From Oscillospiraceae bacterium (GTDB lineage: Bacteria; Bacillota; Clostridia; Oscillospirales; Acutalibacteraceae): DNA of 64,000 bases. The stretch is taken from contig JAISYX010000066.1 in NCBI GenBank assembly GCA_031269595.1, positions 25,806-89,805 on the forward strand, read 5' to 3'. Under the pieces are notes generated by a model. It made no database searches and had not been told where the DNA came from. It saw only the letters and a program-made list of their open reading frames with translations. Shown in pieces: positions 6,805-15,252 of this stretch (within the stretch, counting starts at the first letter, position 1; each line of letters starts with the position of its first letter). Position numbers and translations under genes: made by a program.

Positions 6805-9800
6805 ATGTGCATATCATTAAAAAAGAGGTTTAAAAATTCCAAAGCTTTTTTATCCCTGCTGCTGGCAATTGCAGTACTTTTTTCGGCAGTTGCCGTAGAT
6901 GCTCCTGTTATTACCGCCCAAGGCGTCAGCTTTGGCGCAGATGAGTACATTGCAGCTATCCTTTTAGATAAGGAGCATGTAATAGTAGATACGCAAACAA
7001 CACCTACAGACCCAAGGTTTGCTTCTAACCAATTCTCCTTTGCTTATACCTTACTTACAAACACAGGCAATCAAATTACTCCCGCAACAGACGCAGAGGC
7101 TCAGTCTCTGCTTGATGTTACCGCCTCTGCACTGCCTAGCAGCCAGAGCTTCCTCAATAGCCTTTCTATTACCAAGAACGCCATAACAGGCAGTGTAAAT
7201 ACAAATCAGGGCGTTGGCACGCTGATACTCAACATTAAACAAAAGGGCAGCACAAGCGGTGTTGAAAAGAATGCCTTTGTAAAGCTCTATAATCTTAATA
7301 AAAAGCTTTTTGCCCTAACCTTTGATGACGGCCCAACAGACGTTACAGCCGATTTACTGGATGTTTTAGCTGCAAAGGGTGTTTCGGCAACCTTCTTTCT
7401 TGTGGGCGACGCTATACAGGACATGCGTGCTATAAGGGTAGGCTCACTTCTGTATCCTGAATTGGTAAAGCGTGAGGTTAACGAGGGGCACGACATAGGC
7501 AACCACACCTACAGCCATCCTTGGCAGAATGCACAGGCCTGGAGTGAGATAAAGGGCAAAAACAGCTTGGCTGTGCAAAGCGATTTTGACTTGGTAGGAG
7601 GCAACTACTTCCCTAAAGGGCAGTCTACGATTTGGTATGCATACTCTGCCGACGAGGTAAGCGATCAGATTAACAGGCAGGACAGGCTTCTTCAAAGCAT
7701 AGTAGGCTTTACTCCTAATATATACCGCCCAATATATGGCTATATTAATCCGCCTACATATACAACAGATAAACAGGCTATATTTTGGGGTGTTTGGCCG
7801 GGCTTTGCAACACTAAACGGTCAAGACAGAGACACAAACGACTGGAGACCGGACAGCACGGCAAGCAGCATTTCAAATACACTTGCAGAAATTGCCTCCA
7901 GAACTGACCCAGGCGATGTTCTTATGCATGATGCATACACCCACACCGTGCAGGGAGTTGAGCTGTTCTTAAATTCAACGGCTGCACAAAATTTGCAGTT
8001 TGTAACTGTTAGTGAGTTCTTTGAAATTAAAAATACACTCTCTCTTCCGGCGGCTAAGTCTGTAACGGGCATAAGCCTAACACCTAACACCCTTACCATT
8101 GACACAGGAGATTCCGCAAAGCTTGAGGCTGAGGTTTTGCCTGTAGATGCAACAAATGCAATAGTGCTGTGGTATTCAGAGAATCCTGCGATTGCCTCTG
8201 TTGATAAAAACGGCCTTGTTACAGGCCTAAGCAAGGGCGTAACCAAGGTTTATGCATTAAGTGCAGATGGCAAAAAAACAGAGTTTTCTACTGTTACAGT
8301 AAATTCTAATGCTGTTGAAGGCGTGAGCTTTACTCTTAATTCTGATACAGCATATATTGCAACAGGAGCTGCGATTACAATTTCTCCTTTGGCAAATGAT
8401 GTATTTGATGACAGAATAGATGCTTATAACTTCGGCCTGTATGACGGCAGTGCAATAACAGCTGCACAGCAGGGCGCATACGGCAACGCCGCTGTTTCAG
8501 GGGATAATATAATCTACACTCCCCGCAGAATACTTGACGATGCAGAGACACTCACCTATGCCTATCAGGCCACCTCAGCAGCGGGCGTGGCGGCTGATTA
8601 CGGCACAGATACAGCCAGCATTTTGGTATATCCCGCATCATGTGTTTATTATGATGACAGCTTTGCAAATTCCAGCAAATTAGACGATGTTTCAAACGGC
8701 AATCTGGTTTATACAATTGACGACAGTGTATATGCACTTGCATGGTCTGTGCAGGAGAACAGCGAAGCCTCCTTTGGTGGTGCTCATGTTATTGGCAATA
8801 GCCTTTCTAATCCCGATGGACTTAACGGAATGCGCCACGGAGTTGCCGGCTTCTCATTTAAATTCAAGGGCACAGGCTTTGATGTTATAAGCCGTATTTC
8901 TGGCCTTGAGGGCATATTAAGCTATAATGTTTACCATGCAATAGATAATGGTGACGGCACATTTGCAAAGGGTGCGCAATATCAGCCAAGCATTAAAATG
9001 TCACTTTTAAACCTACAAGCAAATTACTATCAAGTGCCTGTAGCATCCTGCTACAATATGCCTCACGGCGATTACATTGTAGAGGTAACCGTTGACTGGC
9101 TTAGAACCTTGGGCTCAACGGGCAACTATGTTTACATTGACGGTGTGCGTATCTACAGCACAATAAAGGATGATACTCAGAAAATTTACGAGCTGCGTGA
9201 CTTAGTTTTAAACGGAGCAAAGCTTGCACCGGATAGCACTGTTATAGGCGAGAATTCTGTAGCTATGAAGTCCGGTGAGGTTACGGTAGGTTCAGATGGC
9301 TACACAAGCCTTATAACCGCTAATGTTAAGCAGGCGGCACTAAACGAGCTTGAGTTAAAGTCAGGCGAGAGCGTTAGCTTTTACTATTACACAGAAAATC
9401 CGCAGTTATTCAGCCTTGAGGCAAAAAAGGTATTTGCTGCAGGCTCAGAGCTTACAGTCAGCAATGGCAAGAATGAAAAATCTGTTGCAGTAACAGAGCT
9501 TGCGCAAACTATCTATAATTTTAACAGCATTATTTCAGATAAGGGCTTGCAATTAATTACTATAACCAACACAGGTGCAGGAGCGGTTACACTTACCAAG
9601 CTTCTTCTGCCTGAGGATGCAGTTCTTAGAGCTGAGCCTGTGGCGGCAACCAGTATTGCAATCAAGCCCTCTCAGGCGGAGCTTGAGGCAGGCGAGACCT
9701 TGCAGCTTAGCACAGTGCTTACTCCTGTTTATGCAGTCTATCCCACAGTTAATTGGAGCGTTGTAAGCGGCAGTGCTGTCTCTGTTGATAATAATGGCCT

Positions 9801-11943
9801 TGTAACAGCACTTGCAAAGGGCGTTGCAAGAGTTAAGGTAAGCACCAATGACGGCAGCTTATCAGATGAGATTGAAATTAACGTTACACAGCGCATACAT
9901 CCCTCAGGTGTTACGGCTGCACCAAAAACCTTGCAGCTGGAGGTAGGGGAGGCATATGACCTAACAGCAACGGTTGCTCCTGCTGACGCAGATAACAAGG
10001 CGGTAACTTGGAGCTCCAACAACACAGGTGTTGTTACGGTGGATAATAACGGCCACATTATTGCCGCAGGAGTGGGCGGTGCTACAGTTACCGTTACTAC
10101 AGTGGACGGAGGCAAAACAGACACAGTCTCTATTGATGTTGTCAAGCGTACTCTTACGGTGTTAATTAACGGCGGTGCGGCCTCTGTCTCTGTAGAGGAC
10201 GGCAGCACAACAAGCTTGACGGCGGCGGTTACGCCCTCAACCTACGGCACAGGACTTACATGGACTAGCAGCGATTTAACCATAGCAGAGGTTAACAGCA
10301 GCGGCCTTGTAACCGCAAAGAAGCCCGGCACTGTTACTATCACAGCAACCAGCACATACAACAACTCTTGCAGTGATACTATAGAGGTAACTGTCACCAA
10401 GCGAGCCGTGACAGTTAGCATTACAAGCGGAGCAGAGGTCAATGTGAGTGAAAAGCTCACTCTTACCGCAACAGTTACACCCGCCGTTTATGATACAACT
10501 GTAACGTGGACTGTGACAAACGGCACAGGCGCAGCTACCCTTGCGGGGAATGTTCTTACAGGCACAGCGGTTGGCACTGTTACGGTTAAGGCAACTAGCG
10601 TTTATGATAATACGAAGTATGCGGAGAAGGTTGTTGAGATTACAGAAATAACTGTTCCTACGAATTTAACGGTTATCCTTGAAGGCACTTCTACCAATAA
10701 ATATGCATATGCCGGAAGTTGGTCTAACGCCGTAGGTTGGATATATAAGACAGATATGACCTCGAATAGCTATAAGCTAACAGAATCTATAGCAAAGCCA
10801 ACAACAGGCACAACGTCTAAAATGTATGTCATTAGTGCTATTGATTTTTACTGCAATCAGGCATATAGTGGCAGCGCAGATAATGCAATAAGAATTGACT
10901 ACAGCTCTACAGGATTTATCTCATTTCAAGGATATAAGTATGTTGGTGGTGCTGAATCTCCAAATAACTTTGCAACAGGGTACAATACCAGTTATGCGGT
11001 AAATGGATATACCGTAAAGTATACAAATGCGACGAATACTATTACAATAACTCCTAACGGAACAGATGTTAATGGAAGCTTTACAACGGTTCCGCAGGTT
11101 TCAGCAACTGGCGTAACATTAAGCGGTGTAAACACTGTTTACACCTATAACCTGCCCGGTCAATCTAAAACCACAACCCTTACAGCAGCAGTTGTGCCAA
11201 GCAATGCCACTGAAAAGGGCGTTACTTGGAGCAGTAGCAACTCAAACATTGCAAGCGTTGCAAATGGCGTTGTAACAGGTGTTGCAGCAGGAAGCGCAAC
11301 TATCACAGCAACCACAGTAGACGGCGGCTTTACTGCCACTATAGTGATGACTGTTATAAATAACACGCCAATATTAGTTTATCCTAATGTTACAAGTCTG
11401 ACACCCTCGAGTGCGCAATTAGACCTTAACGGAACAAAGGATATAATATTGATAGCCAATTTAAATTCACCCACACCTGGTTCAGGCGAAGTATTGGATG
11501 CCAGCCTGACTTGGACATCAAGCGACCCAACAGTTGCTTCTGTGGCAAATGATGGAAAGGTAACAGCCCTAAAGGTTGGCACTGCAACCATAACAGCAAA
11601 GAGCGGCAACAATTCTACTGCTACTGCTGCTATCACGGTTGTTAACACTTCAAGCGCAAATACTGGCACACCACCAAGCAATAAGATTGGTAGCTCGCTT
11701 ACAGTTGGAAGTCAAGCAGGTACTTATAGAGGTGCATATGGAGGTAATCTAACAGCCAATGGACCAAATCATATTACAGGTGCAAATCCTGTAGTAGGTG
11801 ACATCATTGTATGGCCAGTTTCATTGCCAAGCGGCGAACTTCACTTCTGGTATTGCAAGCAAAGTAGTAATGGATGGTCACCCATTGGTTATGCTGCATA
11901 TTATACAGACCTCGGCCCTGTCTCATCAACCTCATGGAGTTAA
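6805..11943 (+). CDS. Giant secreted polysaccharide deacetylase with multiple BIG2-like domains
   Basis: The 1712-residue exported protein has a signal sequence (about 1-38) and a novel N-terminal region to about 160. A NodB-type carbohydrate deacetylase domain spans about 165-400. Its motifs are complete: LTFDDGP, GHDIGNHTYSHP (metal-binding His pair), IYRPIYGYI and VLMHDAYTHT. At least seven BIG2-like Ig domains follow, near 419-499, 948-1029, 1030-1113, 1114-1198, 1199-1281, 1432-1518 and 1526-1615. The region 500-947 looks like additional beta-rich adhesion or carbohydrate-binding modules, and 1285-1430 and the Trp-rich tail after 1630 are of unknown type. No LPXTG, SLH or CWB2 anchor is visible. 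It likely de-N-acetylates peptidoglycan or a surface glycan. GGGAG upstream fits ATG 6805. Confidence 0.85.
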   Translation: MCISLKKRFKNSKAFLSLLLAIAVLFSAVAVDAPVITAQGVSFGADEYIAAILLDKEHVIVDTQTTPTDPRFASNQFSFAYTLLTNTGNQITPATDAEAQSLLDVTASALPSSQSFLNSLSITKNAITGSVNTNQGVGTLILNIKQKGSTSGVEKNAFVKLYNLNKKLFALTFDDGPTDVTADLLDVLAAKGVSATFFLVGDAIQDMRAIRVGSLLYPELVKREVNEGHDIGNHTYSHPWQNAQAWSEIKGKNSLAVQSDFDLVGGNYFPKGQSTIWYAYSADEVSDQINRQDRLLQSIVGFTPNIYRPIYGYINPPTYTTDKQAIFWGVWPGFATLNGQDRDTNDWRPDSTASSISNTLAEIASRTDPGDVLMHDAYTHTVQGVELFLNSTAAQNLQFVTVSEFFEIKNTLSLPAAKSVTGISLTPNTLTIDTGDSAKLEAEVLPVDATNAIVLWYSENPAIASVDKNGLVTGLSKGVTKVYALSADGKKTEFSTVTVNSNAVEGVSFTLNSDTAYIATGAAITISPLANDVFDDRIDAYNFGLYDGSAITAAQQGAYGNAAVSGDNIIYTPRRILDDAETLTYAYQATSAAGVAADYGTDTASILVYPASCVYYDDSFANSSKLDDVSNGNLVYTIDDSVYALAWSVQENSEASFGGAHVIGNSLSNPDGLNGMRHGVAGFSFKFKGTGFDVISRISGLEGILSYNVYHAIDNGDGTFAKGAQYQPSIKMSLLNLQANYYQVPVASCYNMPHGDYIVEVTVDWLRTLGSTGNYVYIDGVRIYSTIKDDTQKIYELRDLVLNGAKLAPDSTVIGENSVAMKSGEVTVGSDGYTSLITANVKQAALNELELKSGESVSFYYYTENPQLFSLEAKKVFAAGSELTVSNGKNEKSVAVTELAQTIYNFNSIISDKGLQLITITNTGAGAVTLTKLLLPEDAVLRAEPVAATSIAIKPSQAELEAGETLQLSTVLTPVYAVYPTVNWSVVSGSAVSVDNNGLVTALAKGVARVKVSTNDGSLSDEIEINVTQRIHPSGVTAAPKTLQLEVGEAYDLTATVAPADADNKAVTWSSNNTGVVTVDNNGHIIAAGVGGATVTVTTVDGGKTDTVSIDVVKRTLTVLINGGAASVSVEDGSTTSLTAAVTPSTYGTGLTWTSSDLTIAEVNSSGLVTAKKPGTVTITATSTYNNSCSDTIEVTVTKRAVTVSITSGAEVNVSEKLTLTATVTPAVYDTTVTWTVTNGTGAATLAGNVLTGTAVGTVTVKATSVYDNTKYAEKVVEITEITVPTNLTVILEGTSTNKYAYAGSWSNAVGWIYKTDMTSNSYKLTESIAKPTTGTTSKMYVISAIDFYCNQAYSGSADNAIRIDYSSTGFISFQGYKYVGGAESPNNFATGYNTSYAVNGYTVKYTNATNTITITPNGTDVNGSFTTVPQVSATGVTLSGVNTVYTYNLPGQSKTTTLTAAVVPSNATEKGVTWSSSNSNIASVANGVVTGVAAGSATITATTVDGGFTATIVMTVINNTPILVYPNVTSLTPSSAQLDLNGTKDIILIANLNSPTPGSGEVLDASLTWTSSDPTVASVANDGKVTALKVGTATITAKSGNNSTATAAITVVNTSSANTGTPPSNKIGSSLTVGSQAGTYRGAYGGNLTANGPNHITGANPVVGDIIVWPVSLPSGELHFWYCKQSSNGWSPIGYAAYYTDLGPVSSTSWS

Positions 11944-11970
11944 GCAACTAACGATATTTCAATACAAACC

Positions 11971-12016
11971 ACCCCCGCCAGCACCATCTTAATCGGTGCC
12001 GGCGGGGGTTCTTTTT
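11971..12016 (+). terminator. Terminator after the deacetylase gene
   Basis: A long GC-rich stem, CCCCCGCC.GCACC against GGTGCCGGCGGGGG with a 9-nt loop, is followed by TTCTTTTT. It overlaps the last codons of the convergent spoVAD. The opposite strand lacks a good T-run, so it mainly serves the plus strand. Confidence 0.85.
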
Positions 12017-13028
12017 ACGCATTTGCAATCAATTCAACAGCATGTGCAATGCCGGGTATACTCTCCTTTTGGGCGGAGGAGGTTGGGCTCATCAATGCGC
12101 CTGTGCCCACAAACAGTAGCCGCTTTATCTCGCCCTGACTCAGCCGCTTCAATATATAGGAGCACAGCACAGCAGCTGAACATCCGCAGCCAGAGCCTCC
12201 CGCATGGACATCCTGCGCCTCTCTGTCAAATATCATCATTCCCGCATCGTTGTGAACTCCGCTTATATCAATGCCCTCACGTTTAAGCAGCTTATCCAGC
12301 AATTCAGAGCCTACAAAGCCTAAATCACCCGTTAAAATCATGTCAAAATCACTTGGCTTAGCCCCTGTATCCTGCAAAAAGCACTGGATAGTCTCGGCGG
12401 CGGCGGGAGCCATAGCAGCACCCATATTGTTCACATCTGTGATTTGAAGGTCGATAATCCGGCCGATTTCCGCTGCGCTGATATACGGGCTGCCCTTTGC
12501 GCTGCCAACGATTACAGCTCCTGCGCCTGTTACAGTGCGCTGATTGGTGGGGCTGCGCTGGCCGCCGTACTCCAGTGGAGTTCTGTACTGACGCTCGGCG
12601 GCGCAAAAGTGAGAGGAACTCACGGCTGCGGCGTTTCCGGCTGCACCGCTCTCCACAAAAATTCCTGCTGAGAGAAGAGCCTGCGCCATGGTTGAACAAG
12701 CTCCATATTGCCCCATAAAGGGGATTCCAAGGCTGCGCAAGCCAAAGATTGAGGCTATGCACTGGTTGAGCAAATCCCCTGAAAAGATAACATCTATATC
12801 CTTTGCCTCCAGCTCGCATTTTTTAAGGGCGAGATTGACGCAGTCCGTTTGTAGCTTGCTTTCGGCCTTTTCCCAGGAATCCTCACCTGCAAAGGAATCG
12901 GCGTAGCATTGGTTGAGATGCTTGCCTATAGGGCCTTCTTGTTCCATTTTTCCGCCCACGGCGGCAAAGCCCAGAATCCCGGGCAGGCTCTCGAATTTGA
13001 TTGTATAGCGGCCTAATCTTTTCACCAT
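12015..13028 (-). CDS. spoVAD: Stage V sporulation protein AD
   Basis: SpoVAD is a thiolase-fold protein of the SpoVA channel that moves dipicolinic acid into the forespore and out during germination. Known homologues bind DPA. The 337-residue sequence has the family blocks GQYGACSTMAQAL, PTNQRTVTGAGAVIVG, DVNNMGAAMAPAA, TGDLGFVGSELL and HAGGSGCGCSA. AAGGAGG sits directly before ATG 13028 and spoVAC ends 8 nt upstream, so the two are translationally close. The usual downstream spoVAE is absent; the next gene is convergent. Confidence 0.96.
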   Translation of the reverse strand: MVKRLGRYTIKFESLPGILGFAAVGGKMEQEGPIGKHLNQCYADSFAGEDSWEKAESKLQTDCVNLALKKCELEAKDIDVIFSGDLLNQCIASIFGLRSLGIPFMGQYGACSTMAQALLSAGIFVESGAAGNAAAVSSSHFCAAERQYRTPLEYGGQRSPTNQRTVTGAGAVIVGSAKGSPYISAAEIGRIIDLQITDVNNMGAAMAPAAAETIQCFLQDTGAKPSDFDMILTGDLGFVGSELLDKLLKREGIDISGVHNDAGMMIFDREAQDVHAGGSGCGCSAAVLCSYILKRLSQGEIKRLLFVGTGALMSPTSSAQKESIPGIAHAVELIANA

Positions 13029-13036
13029 TTACCTCC

Positions 13037-13483
13037 TTATGACACACGCTCTATTATCCACAGTATTATGCCATAGATAACAGAGGCGGATATGCCAAAA
13101 ACCAGCACAGGGCCTGCGATTGCGAACATCTTAGCTCCAACGCCCATTACAAAGCCCTCGGCTTTAAATTCCATTGCGGGAGATACCATTGCATTAGCAA
13201 AGCCTGTTATAGGAATAAGTGTGCCTGCTCCGGCAAGCTTTGCAAGCTTGCTAAACAGCCTAAATGCGGTTAACAAAGCCGTTAGCACCACCAAAGAGAT
13301 GGAGCAGGCGGCACGAGCGTGCTCTAAATCCAAGCCCATACTTAGATAGATATTTACCAAAAATTGGCCGAGAGTGCAGATGAGCCCGCCAATCAAAAAG
13401 GCAAAAAAGCAATTTTTAAGGCTGGGGGAGGGCGGCGAAGCATAGTTCGCCATTTTTTTATATTCATTAGTATTTATTTTCAC
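13037..13483 (-). CDS. spoVAC: Stage V sporulation protein AC
   Basis: SpoVAC is a small polytopic protein of the spore inner membrane, reported in Bacillus to act as a mechanosensitive component of the DPA channel. The 148 residues include LKNCFFAFLIGGLICTLGQFL, the family block PITGFANAMVSPAMEFKAEG and FVMGVGAKMFAIAGPVLVFG. There are about four membrane helices. The start is GTG 13483, supported by AGGAGA about 9 nt upstream. A CATACT word further upstream (about 13523) loosely resembles a sigma-G -10 box, but no convincing -35 is present. It leads a two-gene unit with spoVAD. Confidence 0.95.
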   Translation of the reverse strand: MKINTNEYKKMANYASPPSPSLKNCFFAFLIGGLICTLGQFLVNIYLSMGLDLEHARAACSISLVVLTALLTAFRLFSKLAKLAGAGTLIPITGFANAMVSPAMEFKAEGFVMGVGAKMFAIAGPVLVFGISASVIYGIILWIIERVS

Positions 13484-13640
13484 AGTTAAAGTTCTCCTAA
13501 AATTTTTACTTAGTTTGCTACAGTATGGGAATTATTATGTAAATGAGAAATAATTTTATTATTAATTCACAAAATATCATGGTGAAATTTATATGTAGTG
13601 ACAAAAATAAATATTTTGTGCGAATTACGCTTGTTGGCTC

Positions 13641-13669
13641 TTGATTTTTGGATAAATGTGGGTTATAAT
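13641..13669 (+). promoter_or_regulatory. Promoter of the first HEAT-like gene
   Basis: TTGATT (13641-13646), a 17-nt spacer and TATAAT (13664-13669), with ATGTGG just before the -10. The first part of the spacer resembles that of the promoter of the paralogous gene at 15178. Confidence 0.7.
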
Positions 13670-13699
13670 ATTTGTAAATAAGTGTTGAGGTGCGTTCCG

Positions 13700-13750
13700 A
13701 TGGGATTTGTTAAATTGTGGGTTAGAAAGTTTGTTAGTTTAATTAAATAA
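13700..13750 (+). CDS. Candidate 16-residue amphipathic peptide
   Basis: ATG 13700 to TAA 13748-13750 encodes MGFVKLWVRKFVSLIK. GAGGTG lies 7 nt upstream and the promoter at 13641-13669 ends 30 nt before. The peptide has four basic residues spaced among aromatic and aliphatic ones and no acidic residue, giving a cationic amphipathic helix. It could be a leader peptide controlling the HEAT-like gene 45 nt downstream, a membrane-active peptide, or chance. Only the ribosome-binding site, promoter position and composition support it. Confidence 0.35.
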   Translation: MGFVKLWVRKFVSLIK

Positions 13751-13794
13751 GCACAGCAGATAATACTCTTTTAAAAATTTAAGGAGGGTTTACT

Positions 13795-15072
13795 ATGGCA
13801 AAGAAAAAGGAGCTCACAGAGCCAAATTATGTCATAAGAACGATGTTTCACTGTAAGCCTTGGAAAAAGTGGTTTACCAAAGACCCTGATGAACGATGGA
13901 TAGCTACAAAAGAGCATAATAAATTTTGTACTACCAGATTACCCAGAGGAAGAATACATTATTTAAAAACTCTATATTATGGCGCAAAGGTTCTTAAAAA
14001 ATTAGCAGGCGAAACATATATGTTTAAAGTCCGCGATTTTTATATGGAGGTTGCAAAAAATGACCCTGACGGCGAGGTAAAAGAATGGGCTATTTATTGC
14101 TTAAGGAAAAGATGGGGAATTAAAGAGTTAGCGGAAATTGCTAATACTCATACTGATGAAGAGTTCAAATTACTGGCAATTGAAACCATACCTGATTTTC
14201 CAGAATATCAACTCTTGTTGCTTGATATTATCCAATACCCTGGCCAAAAAACTGCGGTTCGAATGGCGGCTTTTGAAAAGTTGAATCATCCTGCCGCATT
14301 ATATGATTTGACTACAATTTCAGCGGATGCATTCTATGACGATTTGCGTATAAGATCTATTGACAAAATCGGAGAAGTTTATCCACGAAAGCCTGTAAAA
14401 GATGTTGATGATATTTATAAGCATATTAATGAGTTAAACTATGACAATGGCAGTAAGTGGACAGGTGAACTTTACAAAGTATTCTTGGCTCAAAGACACT
14501 TGGCGATGATAGTTTTAGGTCTGCAAAATGAGGAGTTCCAAAAACGAGCGATTGGTAAAATATATTTGTTTGAGGCATTAAAGAGGATTACCTTCCAAGT
14601 TGTAAACTTGAATGTTGCAAAGGCTGCGGTTGATAAGCTATTGACCTTTGGTGCTGACGGTGAGAAGGAGCTTAGAAGGCTACTTGAGGATTCGAATTTC
14701 AAGCAAAGCCCTCACGCAAAGGAAATAGGTAAGCACATAGGACATCAGCTTGAGGATGCGCAAATAACGCATTTATCAGTTTTGAGGGATAGAAATTCAA
14801 CTACGGCAGAAAGAATCGACGCAGTTAAAGGTTTATCTAAGGATAAAAAGGAAGTAAGAGAACTCTTCCAAGAAATCCTTGAGAAGGAAACTGAGGATGT
14901 ATCTGTCCGCCGTGAGATTTGTCTCAGATTGCATGGTGAGCACAAGTACGAAGATTCAGCAGAAAATCGTGATGTTCAAGTTTGTCGCATTTGCGGCGAT
15001 CAAAAGGTAATCAGAGGCGCACTGGTCACACCTGGAGGAGTAGTTACTGTTGATTATCCAAACAAAAAATAA
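13795..15072 (+). CDS. HEAT-like repeat protein with C-terminal Cys-pair, paralogue 1
   Basis: This is a cytoplasmic-looking protein of 425 residues without signal or membrane helix. The N-terminus is basic and aromatic (MFHCKPWKKWFTKDPDERW). The body is a run of paired helices of HEAT or armadillo type (DPDGEVKEWAIYCLRKRWGI, DEEFKLLAIETIPDF, QKTAVRMAAFEKLNHPAAL). The end carries CRICGDQKV preceded by CLRLHGEH, a possible zinc ribbon or knuckle. GGAGGG upstream of ATG 13795 is good. It shares layout and block sequences (DIxQxPGQ, RSIDKIGEV/QTIDKLAEL) with the next gene. HEAT solenoids usually scaffold protein interactions. I cannot name the function. Confidence 0.75.
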   Translation: MAKKKELTEPNYVIRTMFHCKPWKKWFTKDPDERWIATKEHNKFCTTRLPRGRIHYLKTLYYGAKVLKKLAGETYMFKVRDFYMEVAKNDPDGEVKEWAIYCLRKRWGIKELAEIANTHTDEEFKLLAIETIPDFPEYQLLLLDIIQYPGQKTAVRMAAFEKLNHPAALYDLTTISADAFYDDLRIRSIDKIGEVYPRKPVKDVDDIYKHINELNYDNGSKWTGELYKVFLAQRHLAMIVLGLQNEEFQKRAIGKIYLFEALKRITFQVVNLNVAKAAVDKLLTFGADGEKELRRLLEDSNFKQSPHAKEIGKHIGHQLEDAQITHLSVLRDRNSTTAERIDAVKGLSKDKKEVRELFQEILEKETEDVSVRREICLRLHGEHKYEDSAENRDVQVCRICGDQKVIRGALVTPGGVVTVDYPNKK

Positions 15073-15093
15073 ATTTGCACACTATCAAGCATT

Positions 15094-15127
15094 CCACCAA
15101 AACCCCTGTGGTTTTGGTGGTTTCTTT
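15094..15127 (+). terminator. Terminator between the HEAT-like paralogues
   Basis: CCACCAAAACC and GGTTTTGGTGG form an 11-bp stem with a 5-nt loop, followed by TTTCTTTGT. Confidence 0.8.
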
Positions 15128-15177
15128 GTCAAAACGGCCATTTTTTACCTCCATTGCAAACAAATATTTAATAAGCC

Positions 15178-15206
15178 TTGATTTTTTTGTTAATAAGGAT
15201 TATAAT
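15178..15206 (+). promoter_or_regulatory. Promoter of the second HEAT-like gene
   Basis: TTGATT (15178-15183), a 17-nt spacer and TATAAT (15201-15206) stand 47 nt before the start. The -35, -10, spacing and first spacer bases match the promoter at 13641. Confidence 0.7.
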
Positions 15207-15252
15207 AAACTTGGAAAATTTTATAATGTAATGCTTGGGAGGGTTAATCCAT

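Noticed and set aside
9738..10208. Minus-strand frame of 156 codons inside the deacetylase gene
   Set aside because: It is an antisense shadow of the low-complexity BIG2 region and has no RBS or promoter.
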